NCBI RefSeq assembly: GCF_000708045.1
Contig: NZ_ANIE01000006.1
Span: 186,001-250,000, forward strand
Length of the DNA: 64,000 nucleotides
Reading direction: 5' to 3'
From: Marinobacter nitratireducens
GTDB lineage: Bacteria; Pseudomonadota; Gammaproteobacteria; Pseudomonadales; Oleiphilaceae
Below are positions 45,876 to 56,493 of the stretch, piece after piece; within the stretch, counting starts at the first letter, position 1; each line of letters begins with the position of its first letter. The notes under the pieces are model-generated. The model had not been told where the DNA came from. It ran no database searches and saw only the letters and a program-made list of their open reading frames with translations. The translations under genes were made by a program, and so were the position numbers.

Positions 45876-46613
45876 TTAACCAAGGCGCTGGCGCAATGCC
45901 TCGTACAAACAAACGCCGGTGGCGACCGAGACATTAAGACTATCCACATGACCCAGCATCGGTATATTGATGAGCTGATCGCAGTGCTCACGGGTCAGGC
46001 GGCGCATGCCCTTGCCTTCCGCGCCCATCACCAGCGCAACTGGGCCGGTAAAGTCGGCCTGATAGAGCGTTGAACTCGCCTCGCCGGCGGTACCGATCAA
46101 CCATACGCCTTCGTCCTTAAGGGTCCGCAGGAAACGCGCAAGGTTTGTCACTCTCACGAACGGCACCGTCTCAGCAGCACCACAGGCGACCTTTCGGGCG
46201 ACGGGGGTCAGCGACGCCGATTTGTCCTTCGGCACGACAACTGCCTGAACCCCAACGGCGTCGGCAGTACGCATGCAGGCCCCCAGATTGTGAGGGTCGG
46301 TCACGCCATCAAGCACCAACAGAAATGGCGCTTTGTCGCTTCCGGCAATCTGCGCCAGCAGGTCACCCTCTGTCCACTCCCGGCTCTCGCTGACAGCGGC
46401 CACAATGCCCTGATGGACGCCGGACACCCGCTCATCCAACTCTCTGCGATGCACCACTTTCCAGCGCACCCCCAGGTTATCCAGGGCTTCGGTAAATCGA
46501 TTTACACGCTTATCCTGACGCCCGGTCTGAATCCAGACCTGCTGCAACCGCTCAGGCTCCCGCTTGAGTACGGCCTCAACCGCATGCCAACCAAAAACAA
46601 ACTCTCCAGACAC
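45876..46613 (-). CDS. rlmB: 23S rRNA (guanosine(2251)-2'-O)-methyltransferase
   Basis: A 245-aa SpoU-family enzyme that methylates G2251 in the 23S rRNA P loop. Motifs: LDGVTDPHNLGACMRTADA, VMGAEGKGMRRLTREHCD, and IPMLGHVDSLNVSVATGVCL, the trefoil-knot SAM site. It is 14 bp downstream of rnr and co-transcribed with it, as in E. coli. Confidence 0.96.
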   Translation of the reverse strand: MSGEFVFGWHAVEAVLKREPERLQQVWIQTGRQDKRVNRFTEALDNLGVRWKVVHRRELDERVSGVHQGIVAAVSESREWTEGDLLAQIAGSDKAPFLLVLDGVTDPHNLGACMRTADAVGVQAVVVPKDKSASLTPVARKVACGAAETVPFVRVTNLARFLRTLKDEGVWLIGTAGEASSTLYQADFTGPVALVMGAEGKGMRRLTREHCDQLINIPMLGHVDSLNVSVATGVCLYEALRQRLG

Positions 46614-46627
46614 TTATCTCGTTCCTG

Positions 46628-49162
46628 TTATTTACCCGACGCCGGGCGTTTACGCGGCTTTTTCACTCCAGCAGCCTTTCCGGACTTGCCACCTTTTTTC
46701 TGCTTTTTCTCAGCTTCCCGCGCGGCCTCGGCCACCAACTGGGCTTTGGCACTGCCGGACTTGCCTGCCTTGGAGCCTTTCGCGGGTTTCCGGGATTCCT
46801 TACCACCCGCCTTGGCCGCTTTTTTCCGCCCTTTGGACTTTTCGCCTCCCCGGCCACGCGCTCCACCCTTGCCCCGCTTCTCATCCCGGGACACTTCAAG
46901 TGCAGCGAGATCCGCCTTTCGGCGCCTGGGCTTGCTGATAAGCTCCAGATCGATCTTGCGATCCTCCAGATCGACCCGAACCACGCGAACGCGGACCTCA
47001 TCACCGAGCCGGAAGCTCACCGCCGTACGTTCCCCGATCAGGCGGTGCTTTGCCGCATCATGGTGGAAATAGTCGCCGCTGAGCGTGGATACGTGCACCA
47101 GCCCCTCGATGTACACATCGGCCAGCTCCACGAAGAACCCGAACGGAACCACCGCAGCAATGACGCCATCGAACTCATCGCCCACATGGTCCTTGAGGAA
47201 CTCACATTTGAGCCAGGCCATGACATCCCGGGTGGCATCATCCGCCCGACGCTCGGTCATCGAAGCGTGTTCACCCAACTGCTCCATCCGGGCATGATCA
47301 TAGGGATATTCCGCCAGCTCCGGATCTGTAACGGCAGGCGTGATGACATCCTTTTGGACCTCAGGATTATGAATCCTGGACTTGATGGCCCGATGAACAA
47401 TCAAATCCGGGTATCGACGAATCGGCGATGTGAAATGGGTATAACTCGCGAATCCGAGGCCAAAATGCCCACTCTGCTCCGGGCTATACACCGCCTGACT
47501 TAGCGAGCGCAGCATGACGGTCTGAATGACGTTGGCATCAGGTCGATCAGCGATCTGGGCCAAAAGCCCCTGATAATCCGCCGACGACGGCTTATCACCC
47601 CCACCCAGCTGCAGGCCCAATTCCCCAAGGAACAGGCGAACAGCATTCAGCCGCTCTTCCGACGGCCCTTCATGGACCCGATAGAGCGCGGGGATCCTGT
47701 GCTTCTTGAGGAACCTGGCCGTGGCAACGTTGGCGCAGAGCATGCACTCTTCGACGATTTTATGCGCATCGTTTCGATGCACCGGCACGATTTCTTCGAT
47801 CTTGCGTTCGGCGTCAAAGACGACCTGAGTTTCCGTTGTTTCGAAGTCGATGGCCCCACGTTCTGTCCGCGCCCGGCGCAACAACTTATAGAGCCCGTAT
47901 AGATCATGCAGATGCGGCAGCAACTCCGAGTACTGCGCCGCCAGGCGATAACCCGGTTCCGAATCCGGGCGCTCCAGCATGTCGCTAACCTTGGTGTAGG
48001 TCAGCCGGGCATGACTGCGCATAACCGCCTGATAAAAGGTATAGCCGCTGATATTACCAGCGGCACTGATACTCATATCAGCAACCATACACAGACGATC
48101 GACATCCGGATTCAGGGAGCACAGTCCGTTGGACAGCTTTTCCGGCAGCATCGGCACCACGTGATCCGGGAAATACACAGAATTGCCCCGCTGTATTGCC
48201 TCTTCATCCAGCGGCGACTCCGGCCTGACGTAATGCGACACGTCAGCTATTGCCACCACAAGACGATAGCCGCCCCGGGGACGAGCCTCGCAATAGATGG
48301 CATCGTCGAAATCCCGGGCGGTCTCGCCATCGATGGTCACCAGGGGCATATCCCGGATATCCACGCGATTGGCCTTGTCTTTTTCTGCCACTTCTTCCGG
48401 AATGGCGGCCGCCTGTTCACCCACCGCCGTCGGCCAGCTATGAGGAATGTCATAGGAACGGATAGCAACATCAATCTCCATCCCGGGAGCCATATGCTCA
48501 CCCAGAACCTCCACCACACGACCGGTGGGCTGGGTACGGATCGTCGGCTGTTTGACGATGTCGACCACGACATACTGACCGTGCCGCGCGTCGCCGACAT
48601 TCTCATCAGCGACCAGCACTTCATGATTGATGCGCGCGTTCTCCGGAACCACAAATCCGATACCGCTTTCCTTGAAAAAACGGCCCACCGTCTGGTGCGT
48701 ACGATGCTCAAGCACTTCGACGATCACCCCTTCCCGACGGCCACGATCATCGACTCGGTCGACCCGGGCGGCAGCGCGATCGCCATGAAACACCTGCCGC
48801 ATCTGGCGCGCCGTCAGAAACAGATCAGAACCGCCGTCGTCAGGCACCAGAAAGCCAAAGCCATCCTTGTGGCCGATGATCCGACCCGTCACCAGGTCCG
48901 CCTCTTCAATCGGCAGATAGGCGCCCCGGCGGTTACAGATAAGCTGACCATCCCGACACATGGCAATCAGACGCCGCCGCAGAGCCTCAATCCCTTCCGG
49001 GGAGTCCTGCTTCAACTCTGAGCACAGGGTTTCGTGGGTGGCGGGTGCGCCGCGCTCTTTCAGGTGCGCGAGGATGAATTCACGGCTCTGGATGGGGTTT
49101 TCATACTTCTGGGCCTCGCGACTGGCGTGCGGGTCCCTGTTACTTTTCTTCCTGGAAACCAT
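46628..49162 (-). CDS. rnr: Ribonuclease R
   Basis: An 844-aa 3'-5' exoribonuclease. Domain order: N-terminal winged helix (PIQSREFILAHLKERGAPAT), cold-shock domains, RNB catalytic domain with RDFDDAIYCEA and SHYVRPESPLDEEA (catalytic Asp residues), S1 domain, and a very basic low-complexity tail (KGGARGRGGEKSKGRKKAA). I start at ATG 49162 (MVSRKKSNRDP); the frame to 49285 adds an unrelated leader. It degrades structured RNA and is often stress-regulated. rlmB follows. Confidence 0.96.
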   Translation of the reverse strand: MVSRKKSNRDPHASREAQKYENPIQSREFILAHLKERGAPATHETLCSELKQDSPEGIEALRRRLIAMCRDGQLICNRRGAYLPIEEADLVTGRIIGHKDGFGFLVPDDGGSDLFLTARQMRQVFHGDRAAARVDRVDDRGRREGVIVEVLEHRTHQTVGRFFKESGIGFVVPENARINHEVLVADENVGDARHGQYVVVDIVKQPTIRTQPTGRVVEVLGEHMAPGMEIDVAIRSYDIPHSWPTAVGEQAAAIPEEVAEKDKANRVDIRDMPLVTIDGETARDFDDAIYCEARPRGGYRLVVAIADVSHYVRPESPLDEEAIQRGNSVYFPDHVVPMLPEKLSNGLCSLNPDVDRLCMVADMSISAAGNISGYTFYQAVMRSHARLTYTKVSDMLERPDSEPGYRLAAQYSELLPHLHDLYGLYKLLRRARTERGAIDFETTETQVVFDAERKIEEIVPVHRNDAHKIVEECMLCANVATARFLKKHRIPALYRVHEGPSEERLNAVRLFLGELGLQLGGGDKPSSADYQGLLAQIADRPDANVIQTVMLRSLSQAVYSPEQSGHFGLGFASYTHFTSPIRRYPDLIVHRAIKSRIHNPEVQKDVITPAVTDPELAEYPYDHARMEQLGEHASMTERRADDATRDVMAWLKCEFLKDHVGDEFDGVIAAVVPFGFFVELADVYIEGLVHVSTLSGDYFHHDAAKHRLIGERTAVSFRLGDEVRVRVVRVDLEDRKIDLELISKPRRRKADLAALEVSRDEKRGKGGARGRGGEKSKGRKKAAKAGGKESRKPAKGSKAGKSGSAKAQLVAEAAREAEKKQKKGGKSGKAAGVKKPRKRPASGK

Positions 49163-49304
49163 TCGGATCCTTGTCCTGAATACCGTACCCACAGGGGTAC
49201 AGATTGATTCGTTTGGTTGGAGTATAACGTTGGTGGGGACCACTCGCCTAACAAGGGCGAAAATATAGGCACAAATACCTGCCAATATTTTTCAAAAAAA
49301 GTGT

Positions 49305-49333
49305 TTGACACCCTCGACCGGAATTATTAAAGT
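49305..49333 (+). promoter_or_regulatory. Sigma-70 promoter of tRNA-Leu
   Basis: TTGACA (49305-49310), 17-bp spacer, then TAAAGT (49328-49333). It lies about 85 bp before the tRNA. The -35 is consensus; the -10 is weaker. Confidence 0.6.
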
Positions 49334-49418
49334 ACGCGCCATCGGTTGAGGGACACACCTCAACGCTGGCAGAAACGCTAGGTTTTCAAACGCCTAACAG
49401 CGAATCTGCAAATCACCT

Positions 49419-49505
49419 GCCGAGGTGGTGAAATTGGTAGACACGCTAGCTTCAGGTGCTAGTGGGGGCAACCCCGTGGAGGTTCAAGTCCTCTCCTCGG
49501 CACCA
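49419..49505 (+). tRNA. tRNA-Leu (anticodon CAG)
   Basis: An 87-nt class II tRNA: GCCGAGG acceptor pairing with CCTCGGC, discriminator A, encoded CCA, D-arm with AATTGGTAGAC, anticodon loop TTCAGGT (CAG), and a long variable arm GTGGGGGCAACCCCGT. T-arm GGTTCAAGTCC. Confidence 0.97.
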
Positions 49506-49615
49506 TTTCTTTCCTCAAGAAATGGCGACTTCCCGAATCAAATTATCTCACGTTTATTAGCATAGCATTACGCTTGGCCTCATTATTCGTCGGCTTCAGG
49601 GAAGCCTGGACTGCC

Positions 49616-51508
49616 CTATTGGAGCAGCCCAACCAGGTAATCGGAAAGCCTTTCATACCCATACTCCACACGCGCATAGGCCGCTGATGGTGACTCCTCA
49701 AACTCACGGCCGCAGGCGCGTGCGCCCGAATATTTCTTGAGGTAGGCCTCGGAGATCAGCCCCGGGAACTCGTCGATAAATCCGGCACCACCTACGGGCG
49801 GGTAATACAGCGCCCACTCAAACCCGCGATCCGCGTCCACGTTGGCCAGCCCCGAAAGCCCCGGGTCGAGAAACCCATAGCGCAGAATACGATTCACCAC
49901 AAAGCTGTCACCTTGTCCCGGATAGGCAAAGGTGCGCTGATCGAGCTCAAGAGCCAGATCCACAAACGAAGCAGGCTGAGGCTCATACCCGGCAAACTGA
50001 TAACCCTGGCTGGCGCTGACCACCTGACCAGCGCCAACCGCCTCAGGATCAATCACGCATTCAGCGGCCGGCATCGAAAAGACCAGCGACTCGATATCGT
50101 TTCCGGCTTCTGAGACGCGATACCCCGGGAACCCGGAATCGGCATTTGCAGTCTCTGGCGCTAGTGTCCGGATCAGGCTGGAACCGCCAGGGCTGGAGAT
50201 TTCGGCTTGCAGCTCAGCCAATGCTCCATCCTGCATTCTCCAGCTGTAGGTTATTTCCGGATTACCACCCAGTTCGCTAGAGCCTGCCACGACGCCCTCA
50301 TGATCATGGCAGGTGGTCGACGTTTCGAAGTAAATACGGCGATTATCCCAATCAAAGACGATACGCTCATCGACGCCCGCCTGTTCATAGGTAATCCGGC
50401 TCTGTGGAGACAGAGCGACGGACGGGAGCCACTGGGTGTCCAGCCTGGCCATATACCCGTTCACCCTGATCAATCGCGCCAGTTCTGGCATTGACGGCGC
50501 AAGGCAACCGTCGGAGGAGACCGACATCAGGCGACCGTCTTCGCGATAGTCAAACGCCAGGCTGGCCGAAATAAGCAGATCAGAGCGGTTCGCCGGCAAG
50601 GTGCCCGTACGTTCCGATTCACCGTAGACATTGACGCTTGTCAGCAGAACGGGATCACTCAGCTCCAGAGGGATATCCGGCAACTCAAGCAGGTCTTCAT
50701 CCACAGACGCATAGTCGCCCTGGGCGGCGACGTCCACAATCCCGATGATCTCCGGCGCATGCTGAACCAGAGAAATCCCCAGGATGAAAGCTGCCTCCCG
50801 ACTCAAATATCGTTCAGTACCGTCGGCTCCCGGGCCTGCGAGGATATCGTTATAGGCCTGAGGTAATTGGCTGGCCATGAACCTGGCAAGCGCGCGCGCG
50901 TATGCGTGGGCGCGATCATCCCCGGAAAGCAGATAATCCCGCAGCAGATTCAGGCCCTCGACACCGGCATCGGTGTAATCAATGAACAGGCCGGCCAGAG
51001 CCCGATATCGAGCCAGCGTTGTCAGCGGGGTGATATTGCGCACGCCCGGGGGCGCAGACATCAGGAAGGCGTTACTGACCGGCGCATCCCCGGTTGCCGA
51101 CTCTTCAACAGTGACATCCGGCAGCGCCACCGCATAGAGTGGATAGTCCCGGGGATCAAGGTCCGGGCCCACCATCGGATCCACCACCAGTTCTGACACG
51201 TCCAGATCGAACACTCCACCCGAGCCTGTGAGCGCCGTAGGCTCTCCAGAGGCCAGCGTGACCTGACTGCCATTATCCAGTTCAACGATCAGAGGTCCCG
51301 GGCTGTACTGACTGTCGCCATCCACATCCAGCCAGACCCTGGCATTTCGCAGGTAGCCATCAATAACCTTGCCGCCGTAGGGGGCAGTGTCACCGTACTC
51401 GACACCATCAAAATCCCGGCCATCAACCGGCAGTTCATCGGATTCCTGCCCGCATCCAGCAAGGGCAAGTGCAAAGACAGTAACGGACAGAGGAAGAAGA
51501 CGATTCAT
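49616..51508 (-). CDS. Large lipoprotein of unknown function
   Basis: A 630-aa lipoprotein: signal peptide with lipobox LAGC (Cys19), then a mature region starting GQESDELPVDGRDFDG. An early block KVIDGYLRNARVWLDVDGDS resembles the Asp-rich, calcium-binding-like openings of some secreted adhesin and cadherin-type proteins. The rest is beta-rich with few cysteines and no recognised domain. Probably anchored in the outer membrane. Monocistronic; upstream is a short gap to the tRNA-Leu region on its 3' side. Confidence 0.7.
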   Translation of the reverse strand: MNRLLPLSVTVFALALAGCGQESDELPVDGRDFDGVEYGDTAPYGGKVIDGYLRNARVWLDVDGDSQYSPGPLIVELDNGSQVTLASGEPTALTGSGGVFDLDVSELVVDPMVGPDLDPRDYPLYAVALPDVTVEESATGDAPVSNAFLMSAPPGVRNITPLTTLARYRALAGLFIDYTDAGVEGLNLLRDYLLSGDDRAHAYARALARFMASQLPQAYNDILAGPGADGTERYLSREAAFILGISLVQHAPEIIGIVDVAAQGDYASVDEDLLELPDIPLELSDPVLLTSVNVYGESERTGTLPANRSDLLISASLAFDYREDGRLMSVSSDGCLAPSMPELARLIRVNGYMARLDTQWLPSVALSPQSRITYEQAGVDERIVFDWDNRRIYFETSTTCHDHEGVVAGSSELGGNPEITYSWRMQDGALAELQAEISSPGGSSLIRTLAPETANADSGFPGYRVSEAGNDIESLVFSMPAAECVIDPEAVGAGQVVSASQGYQFAGYEPQPASFVDLALELDQRTFAYPGQGDSFVVNRILRYGFLDPGLSGLANVDADRGFEWALYYPPVGGAGFIDEFPGLISEAYLKKYSGARACGREFEESPSAAYARVEYGYERLSDYLVGLLQ

Positions 51509-51619
51509 TGCGGCAACCAGTTATCCTTGTTGGAGGTTGTGCCGCTACTGTAGGGGATGTGGGAGAACCAGACCTTGATAGGTTTGGCAATTTGTAAAGT
51601 TTGGTAACGACGCCATGCT

Positions 51620-51652
51620 AAAAGGCCCCGGCGGCCAACCACCACCGGAGCC
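51620..51652 (-). terminator. Terminator after the acyl-CoA dehydrogenase gene
   Basis: GGCTCCGG and CCGGGGCC form an 8-bp stem with one G-T pair on the minus strand, followed by TTTT, just after the stop at 51671. Confidence 0.7.
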
Positions 51653-51670
51653 CTCGCGTTGGCAAATCGA

Positions 51671-52810
51671 TCAGAATGAGCGAGCCACGATCTCTTTCAT
51701 GATTTCGTTGGTACCGGCGTAGATCCGCTGGACACGGGAATCGGCCCAGGCACGGGCAATGGGGTATTCCCACATATACCCATAACCGCCATGGAGCTGA
51801 ACACACTCATCCATAACCTTGCACTGCAGGTCGGTGGTGTGTTGTTTGAGCATCGCCGCAGTCGGTATATCAAGCTTCTTGTCCAGATGCAGCTCGAGGC
51901 AGCGATCGGTAAACACTCTGGCCGCCGTAATTTCCGCCTTGAGTTCCGCCAGCTTGAAACGGGTGTTCTGGAACGCGATGACAGGCTTGTCGAATGCCTT
52001 GCGCTCTTTGACGTAGTCCAGGGTCCACTGCCAGGCTGCCTCCGCTGCGGCTACAGCGGTCAGCGCCACCTGCAGACGCTCAGCCGGCAACTCCTGCATT
52101 AGCTGGAAGAAACCCTGACCTTCCATGGAGCCGAGAAGATTGCCCGCGGGCACCTTTACATCCTGGAAGAACAGCTCCGACGTGTCCTGAGCCTTCATCC
52201 CAACCTTGTTCAGGTTCTGGCCTTTCTCAAACCCTTCGGATGCGGTTTCCACCAGCAGAAGGCTGGTACCTTTTGCCCCTTCTTTGGGGTCGGTTTTGGC
52301 AACAACGACGACCAGATCCGCCAGCTGACCATTGGTAATAAAGGTTTTTGAACCATTGAGCAGGTAGTGGTCGCCCTGCTTGATGGCAGTTGTTTTCACG
52401 CCCTGGAGATCCGAGCCGGCACCGGGCTCTGTCATGGCGATGGCGCCGATCATTTCGCCGGAGGCCAGCTTCGGCAGGTATGCCTGCTTCTGTTCCTCGG
52501 AGCCGTAGTTCAGGATATAAGGCGCAACGATATCGGAATGAAGCCCCCAGCCAATACCAGACAGACCGGCCCGGGAAATTTCCTCCATGATGACGGCGCT
52601 GTAGCGGAAATCAGCCCCAACACCACCGTACTCCTCGGGCATGGTCGGACAAAGGAACCCCAGCTCGCCGGCTTTTTGCCAGAGCTCGCGACTGACCTGA
52701 CCGTCTTTTTCCCATTGCTCATGGTAAGGGGCGGCTTCCTGTTCAAGGAACTTGCGAACGGAATCGCGAAAACCTTCCAGGTCGGCGTCGAAGAGAGTAC
52801 GTGGAATCAT
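51671..52810 (-). CDS. Acyl-CoA dehydrogenase
   Basis: A 379-aa FAD flavoprotein that introduces the alpha-beta double bond in acyl-CoA. The ACAD signatures are [20 protein letters not shown] and [20 protein letters not shown], and the catalytic-base Glu region is [17 protein letters not shown]. Start at 52810 ([14 protein letters not shown]) fits the family; the upstream ATG at 52855 is not needed. Chain-length specificity unknown. Monocistronic. Confidence 0.93.
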   Translation of the reverse strand: MIPRTLFDADLEGFRDSVRKFLEQEAAPYHEQWEKDGQVSRELWQKAGELGFLCPTMPEEYGGVGADFRYSAVIMEEISRAGLSGIGWGLHSDIVAPYILNYGSEEQKQAYLPKLASGEMIGAIAMTEPGAGSDLQGVKTTAIKQGDHYLLNGSKTFITNGQLADLVVVVAKTDPKEGAKGTSLLLVETASEGFEKGQNLNKVGMKAQDTSELFFQDVKVPAGNLLGSMEGQGFFQLMQELPAERLQVALTAVAAAEAAWQWTLDYVKERKAFDKPVIAFQNTRFKLAELKAEITAARVFTDRCLELHLDKKLDIPTAAMLKQHTTDLQCKVMDECVQLHGGYGYMWEYPIARAWADSRVQRIYAGTNEIMKEIVARSF

Positions 52811-52927
52811 GATTAACCTCGGTGAATGACCAGTGTTGTGATTGTCGTCCACCAAGTCTCGGCCGGTACGCTGTTGCGCTCAATGATGAAAACCATCAAT
52901 CGGGCTGACCAAAACGCCCGACAGCGC

Positions 52928-53566
52928 TTATGACTTGCGGCGCGCCTCTACCTTATCCTGCCCCCAGCGAGGCATGAGCTCCTGAGGGATGTCCAGGTGA
53001 TCCAGCAATCTGGCGACCAGGAAATCGACGAGGTCTTCTACGGAACGGGGATTATGATAGAACCCGGGGCTGGCAGGCATGACGACCGCGCCCATACGGG
53101 TAAGCTTCAGCATGTTCTCCAGGTGGACCTCCGAATACGGCGCTTCCCTCGGAACCAGAATCAAGGGTCGCCGTTCTTTCAGGGCCACATCACCAGCCCG
53201 CTCGATCAGGTTATTGCTGGCCCCGGTGGCCAGCGCAGAGAGCGTGCCCGTGCTGCAAGGGCAAATCACCAGCGGCGCCTTTTCGCCAGAGCCCGAAGCC
53301 GGTGGCGCAAACCAGTCCTCCCGACCAAACACCAGAATCTTTCCCGGCTCCGCTCCGGCCCATTCGGTGAGCATCTCCTGCATGGCCGGGGGAGTGCCCG
53401 GCAGTTTGAGGTCGGTTTCAGTTGCAATCACGACCTGGGCGGCCCGACTGAACATGACATGAACCCGGCACCCAGCCGCAACCAGGCACTGGAGCAGACG
53501 CAATCCGTATTGGGCCCCGGATGCGCCGGTAAACGCAAGGTTGATGGTTCTGGCGGTGTCGCTCAT
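52928..53566 (-). CDS. ubiX: Flavin prenyltransferase UbiX
   Basis: A 212-aa enzyme that prenylates FMN to make the UbiD cofactor for ubiquinone synthesis. Motifs: [20 protein letters not shown] (flavin phosphate loop), [20 protein letters not shown], and [19 protein letters not shown]. It is 36 bp downstream of mpl in the same direction, a pair also seen in pseudomonads. No ubiD in the window. Confidence 0.95.
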   Translation of the reverse strand: MSDTARTINLAFTGASGAQYGLRLLQCLVAAGCRVHVMFSRAAQVVIATETDLKLPGTPPAMQEMLTEWAGAEPGKILVFGREDWFAPPASGSGEKAPLVICPCSTGTLSALATGASNNLIERAGDVALKERRPLILVPREAPYSEVHLENMLKLTRMGAVVMPASPGFYHNPRSVEDLVDFLVARLLDHLDIPQELMPRWGQDKVEARRKS

Positions 53567-53602
53567 GACATCAGTTTTCCTGTTTGGCAGAGATCCGATT
53601 GA

Positions 53603-54997
53603 TCACTGACGGGTACGTTCGAGTTCAGCCACCAGTTTGCCATGAATGCCACCAAAACCGCCGTTGCTCATGATGACAATGTGGCAGGGTGTCGGTAAGT
53701 CTTCCAGTACACGACTGATCAGAGCCTCTACCGAACTCTCGACCCGATGCCGCTCACTGTCCGATGCACCACACTTCCACTGATTGATCAGGTCGGGCAG
53801 CCAGTCCATCTCATTCAGGTTCGCCCACAAAACGCGATCGGCCGCCTCCGCGCTGGCCAACAACGTCTTCTGATGCACCCCCTGTTTCATGGTGTTCGAA
53901 CGAGGCTCGATCAGCGCCAGGATCGGCTCATCACCAACCCGGGCCCGCAAGCCTTCCAGGGTCGTGGTAATGGCTGTCGGGTGGTGGGCAAAATCATCAT
54001 AAACTTTCACGCCACCCACATCGGCAAGCAGTTCCATGCGCCGCTTGACCCCGGAGAACCGACACAACGCTGCCACCGCATGATCTGGAGTGACACCCAC
54101 ATGACGCGCCGCAGCAATGGCGGCCAGCGCATTGCGAACATTGTGCAGTCCGGTCTGATCCCATGTCAGTGTGGCTACGGGCTGCTCATGATGAATGACC
54201 ATAAAGCGGCTACCGTCCTCGGACAGTAGCTCAGCCCGCCAGTCCGCCACCCGGGTCGTCTCACTGCCGATGGCCGTATCCTGCACAGGGCTCCAGCAGC
54301 CCAGTTCCAGAGCCCGATCAAGGTGAGCATCGACTGCCGGCCGAATGATCAGCCCCTTGGAGGGCACTGTCCGAACCAGATGATGAAACTGCCGCTCGAT
54401 CGCTTCGACATTTTCGAAGATATCGGCGTGATCGAACTCCAGGTTGTTCATAATCAGGGTGTGTGGGCGGTAATGAACAAACTTGGAACGCTTGTCGAAA
54501 AAGGCGCTGTCGTATTCGTCAGCCTCAATGACAAAAAAGTCGCTGCTGCCCAGTCGCGCCGACACCGGAAAATCCCGGGGCACACCACCGACAAGATAGC
54601 CAGCATCAAACCCGGCCTGTTCCAGGATCCAGAGCAGCATCGAGGTGGTGGTTGTCTTGCCGTGGGTCCCGGCAACGGCAAGCACCCAGCGGTGGCGAAG
54701 CACTTCCCGCGACAGCCACTCCGGCCCGGACATGTAATCGATGTTGCGGTTAAGAACCGCCTCCACCTCGGGATTGCCCCGGGACATGGCATTACCGATC
54801 AGCACCAGGTCCGGTGCCGGCTCCAGGTGATCAGCGCTATAACCTTCCATGAGACTGATGCCCTGCGACTCCAGCTGCGTGCTCATGGGTGGGTAGACCC
54901 CCTGGTCCGACCCGGTCACGGTGTGACCAAGCTCCCGAGCCAATACCGCAAGGCTCCCCATGAAGGTGCCACAGATCCCCAGAATATGTATGTGCAT
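53603..54997 (-). CDS. mpl: UDP-N-acetylmuramate:L-alanyl-gamma-D-glutamyl-meso-diaminopimelate ligase
   Basis: A 464-aa Mur-ligase family enzyme that recycles murein tripeptide onto UDP-MurNAc. The N-terminus MHIHILGICGTFMGSLAVLA is diagnostic, with Walker A VAGTHGKTTTTSMLLW and the C-terminal YDDFAHHPTAI block. Length is typical of Mpl. It is divergent from the pfp gene. Confidence 0.96.
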   Translation of the reverse strand: MHIHILGICGTFMGSLAVLARELGHTVTGSDQGVYPPMSTQLESQGISLMEGYSADHLEPAPDLVLIGNAMSRGNPEVEAVLNRNIDYMSGPEWLSREVLRHRWVLAVAGTHGKTTTTSMLLWILEQAGFDAGYLVGGVPRDFPVSARLGSSDFFVIEADEYDSAFFDKRSKFVHYRPHTLIMNNLEFDHADIFENVEAIERQFHHLVRTVPSKGLIIRPAVDAHLDRALELGCWSPVQDTAIGSETTRVADWRAELLSEDGSRFMVIHHEQPVATLTWDQTGLHNVRNALAAIAAARHVGVTPDHAVAALCRFSGVKRRMELLADVGGVKVYDDFAHHPTAITTTLEGLRARVGDEPILALIEPRSNTMKQGVHQKTLLASAEAADRVLWANLNEMDWLPDLINQWKCGASDSERHRVESSVEALISRVLEDLPTPCHIVIMSNGGFGGIHGKLVAELERTRQ

Positions 54998-55151
54998 TCG
55001 GCAACGACCTCTGATTTAAAACCTGCCAAGCCTCCCCTATCCCCCGCAGGTCGTCAAGGGGACTTCCATCCGCAATCCTGCTCATGAAAATCAGACCAGT
55101 TTGGCGTATCATCAGCGCCAACGTCGAATCAGCAGGAGGCTCGTGCCTGAG

Positions 55152-56414
55152 ATGGCCATCAAGAACGCATTTTACGCCCAATCCGGCGGTGTTACCGCCG
55201 TCATCAACGCCAGTGCCTGCGGTGTCATTGAGACCGCACGCAAGCATCCGGACCGCATTGGCAAAGTGTATGCCGGCCATAACGGCATTATCGGTGCTCT
55301 CAAAGAGGAGCTGATCGATACCAGCCTGGAAAGCGATGACGATATCCGGGCGCTGCTCCACACCCCGGGCGGTGCGTTCGGCTCCTGCCGTCACAAGCTG
55401 AAGAACATTTCCGAAAATCGCCGAGAGTATGAGCGCCTGATCGAAGTTTTCCGGGCCCACGATATCGGCTATTTCTTCTACAACGGCGGCGGCGACTCCC
55501 AGGACACCGCCTATAAGGTGTCACAGATCGCTGACAAGATGGGTTATCCGATTACCTGTATCGGTGTCCCCAAGACCGTCGATAACGATCTGCCCTTCAC
55601 CGACTGCTGTCCGGGCTTTGGCTCAGTCGCCAAGTACATTGCCACCTCCACCCTGGAAGCAAGCCTGGACATCAAGTCCATGTGCGATACGTCCACCAAG
55701 GTGTTCATTCTGGAAGTCATGGGCCGTCACGCTGGCTGGATTGCAGCAGCCGGCGGTCTGGCGGGTCAGACCGAGGGCGAGCCTCCACACATCATTCTGT
55801 TCCCGGAAATCCCGTTTGACCGCGAAGCCTTCCTGGCCCGTGTCGATCATTGCGTTAAGGAATACGGCTACTGCGTCGTGGTTGCCTCCGAAGGTGCCCA
55901 GTATGAAGATGGTCGTTTCCTCGCCGATGCCGGCGCGAAAGACGCATTCGGCCACACCCAGCTTGGCGGTGTTGCGCCAGCCCTGGCCAACATGGTCAAG
56001 CAGGCCCTCGGCCACAAGTATCACTGGGCCGTCGCTGACTACCTGCAGCGGAGTGCCCGGCACATCGCCTCCGCTACGGATGTTGAACAGGCTTACGCCG
56101 TTGGTAAAGCCGCAGTTGAAATGGCTCTTGAAGGCAAGCAGGCACTGATGCCGACCATCGTTCGCGAGCAGGCCAGCCCGTACCAGTGGAAAATTGGCGA
56201 GGCACCTCTAAGTGAAGTGGCGAACCAGGAGAAGAAGATGCCGATTCACTACATCACGGATGACGGCTTCGGTATTACCCAGGACTGCCGCACTTACCTG
56301 GCGCCCCTGATTGCAGGCGAGAGCTTCCCGCCGTTTGAAAATGGCCTGCCCAAGGTGGCCAAGCTGAAGAACGAACTGGTCGAGAAGAAGCTGAGAACAC
56401 CGTTCGAGCTCTGA
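55152..56414 (+). CDS. pfp: 6-phosphofructokinase, pyrophosphate-dependent type
   Basis: A 420-aa phosphofructokinase that interconverts fructose-6-phosphate and fructose-1,6-bisphosphate. The block PKTVDNDLPFTDCCPGFG carries the Lys typical of PPi-using enzymes, and YNGGGDSQDT has Asp in place of the Gly of ATP-using forms. MGRHAGWIAAAGGLAG is the substrate motif. The start may be the ATG at 55152 or a GTG 9 bp earlier. Preceded by AGGAGG, divergent from mpl, and followed by a strong terminator. Confidence 0.92.
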   Translation: MAIKNAFYAQSGGVTAVINASACGVIETARKHPDRIGKVYAGHNGIIGALKEELIDTSLESDDDIRALLHTPGGAFGSCRHKLKNISENRREYERLIEVFRAHDIGYFFYNGGGDSQDTAYKVSQIADKMGYPITCIGVPKTVDNDLPFTDCCPGFGSVAKYIATSTLEASLDIKSMCDTSTKVFILEVMGRHAGWIAAAGGLAGQTEGEPPHIILFPEIPFDREAFLARVDHCVKEYGYCVVVASEGAQYEDGRFLADAGAKDAFGHTQLGGVAPALANMVKQALGHKYHWAVADYLQRSARHIASATDVEQAYAVGKAAVEMALEGKQALMPTIVREQASPYQWKIGEAPLSEVANQEKKMPIHYITDDGFGITQDCRTYLAPLIAGESFPPFENGLPKVAKLKNELVEKKLRTPFEL

Positions 56415-56430
56415 GTTCGCCCAAACCGAA

Positions 56431-56464
56431 AACGCCCGGTGGCCATGGCCCCGGGCGTTTTTTT
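56431..56464 (+). terminator. Rho-independent terminator after pfp
   Basis: AACGCCCGG (56431-56439) and CCGGGCGTT (56451-56459) with an 11-nt loop, followed by a T run, 17 bp after the pfp stop. Confidence 0.88.
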
Positions 56465-56493
56465 ATGCCGTTTAGCGAGCCGGCAAATCGGCG

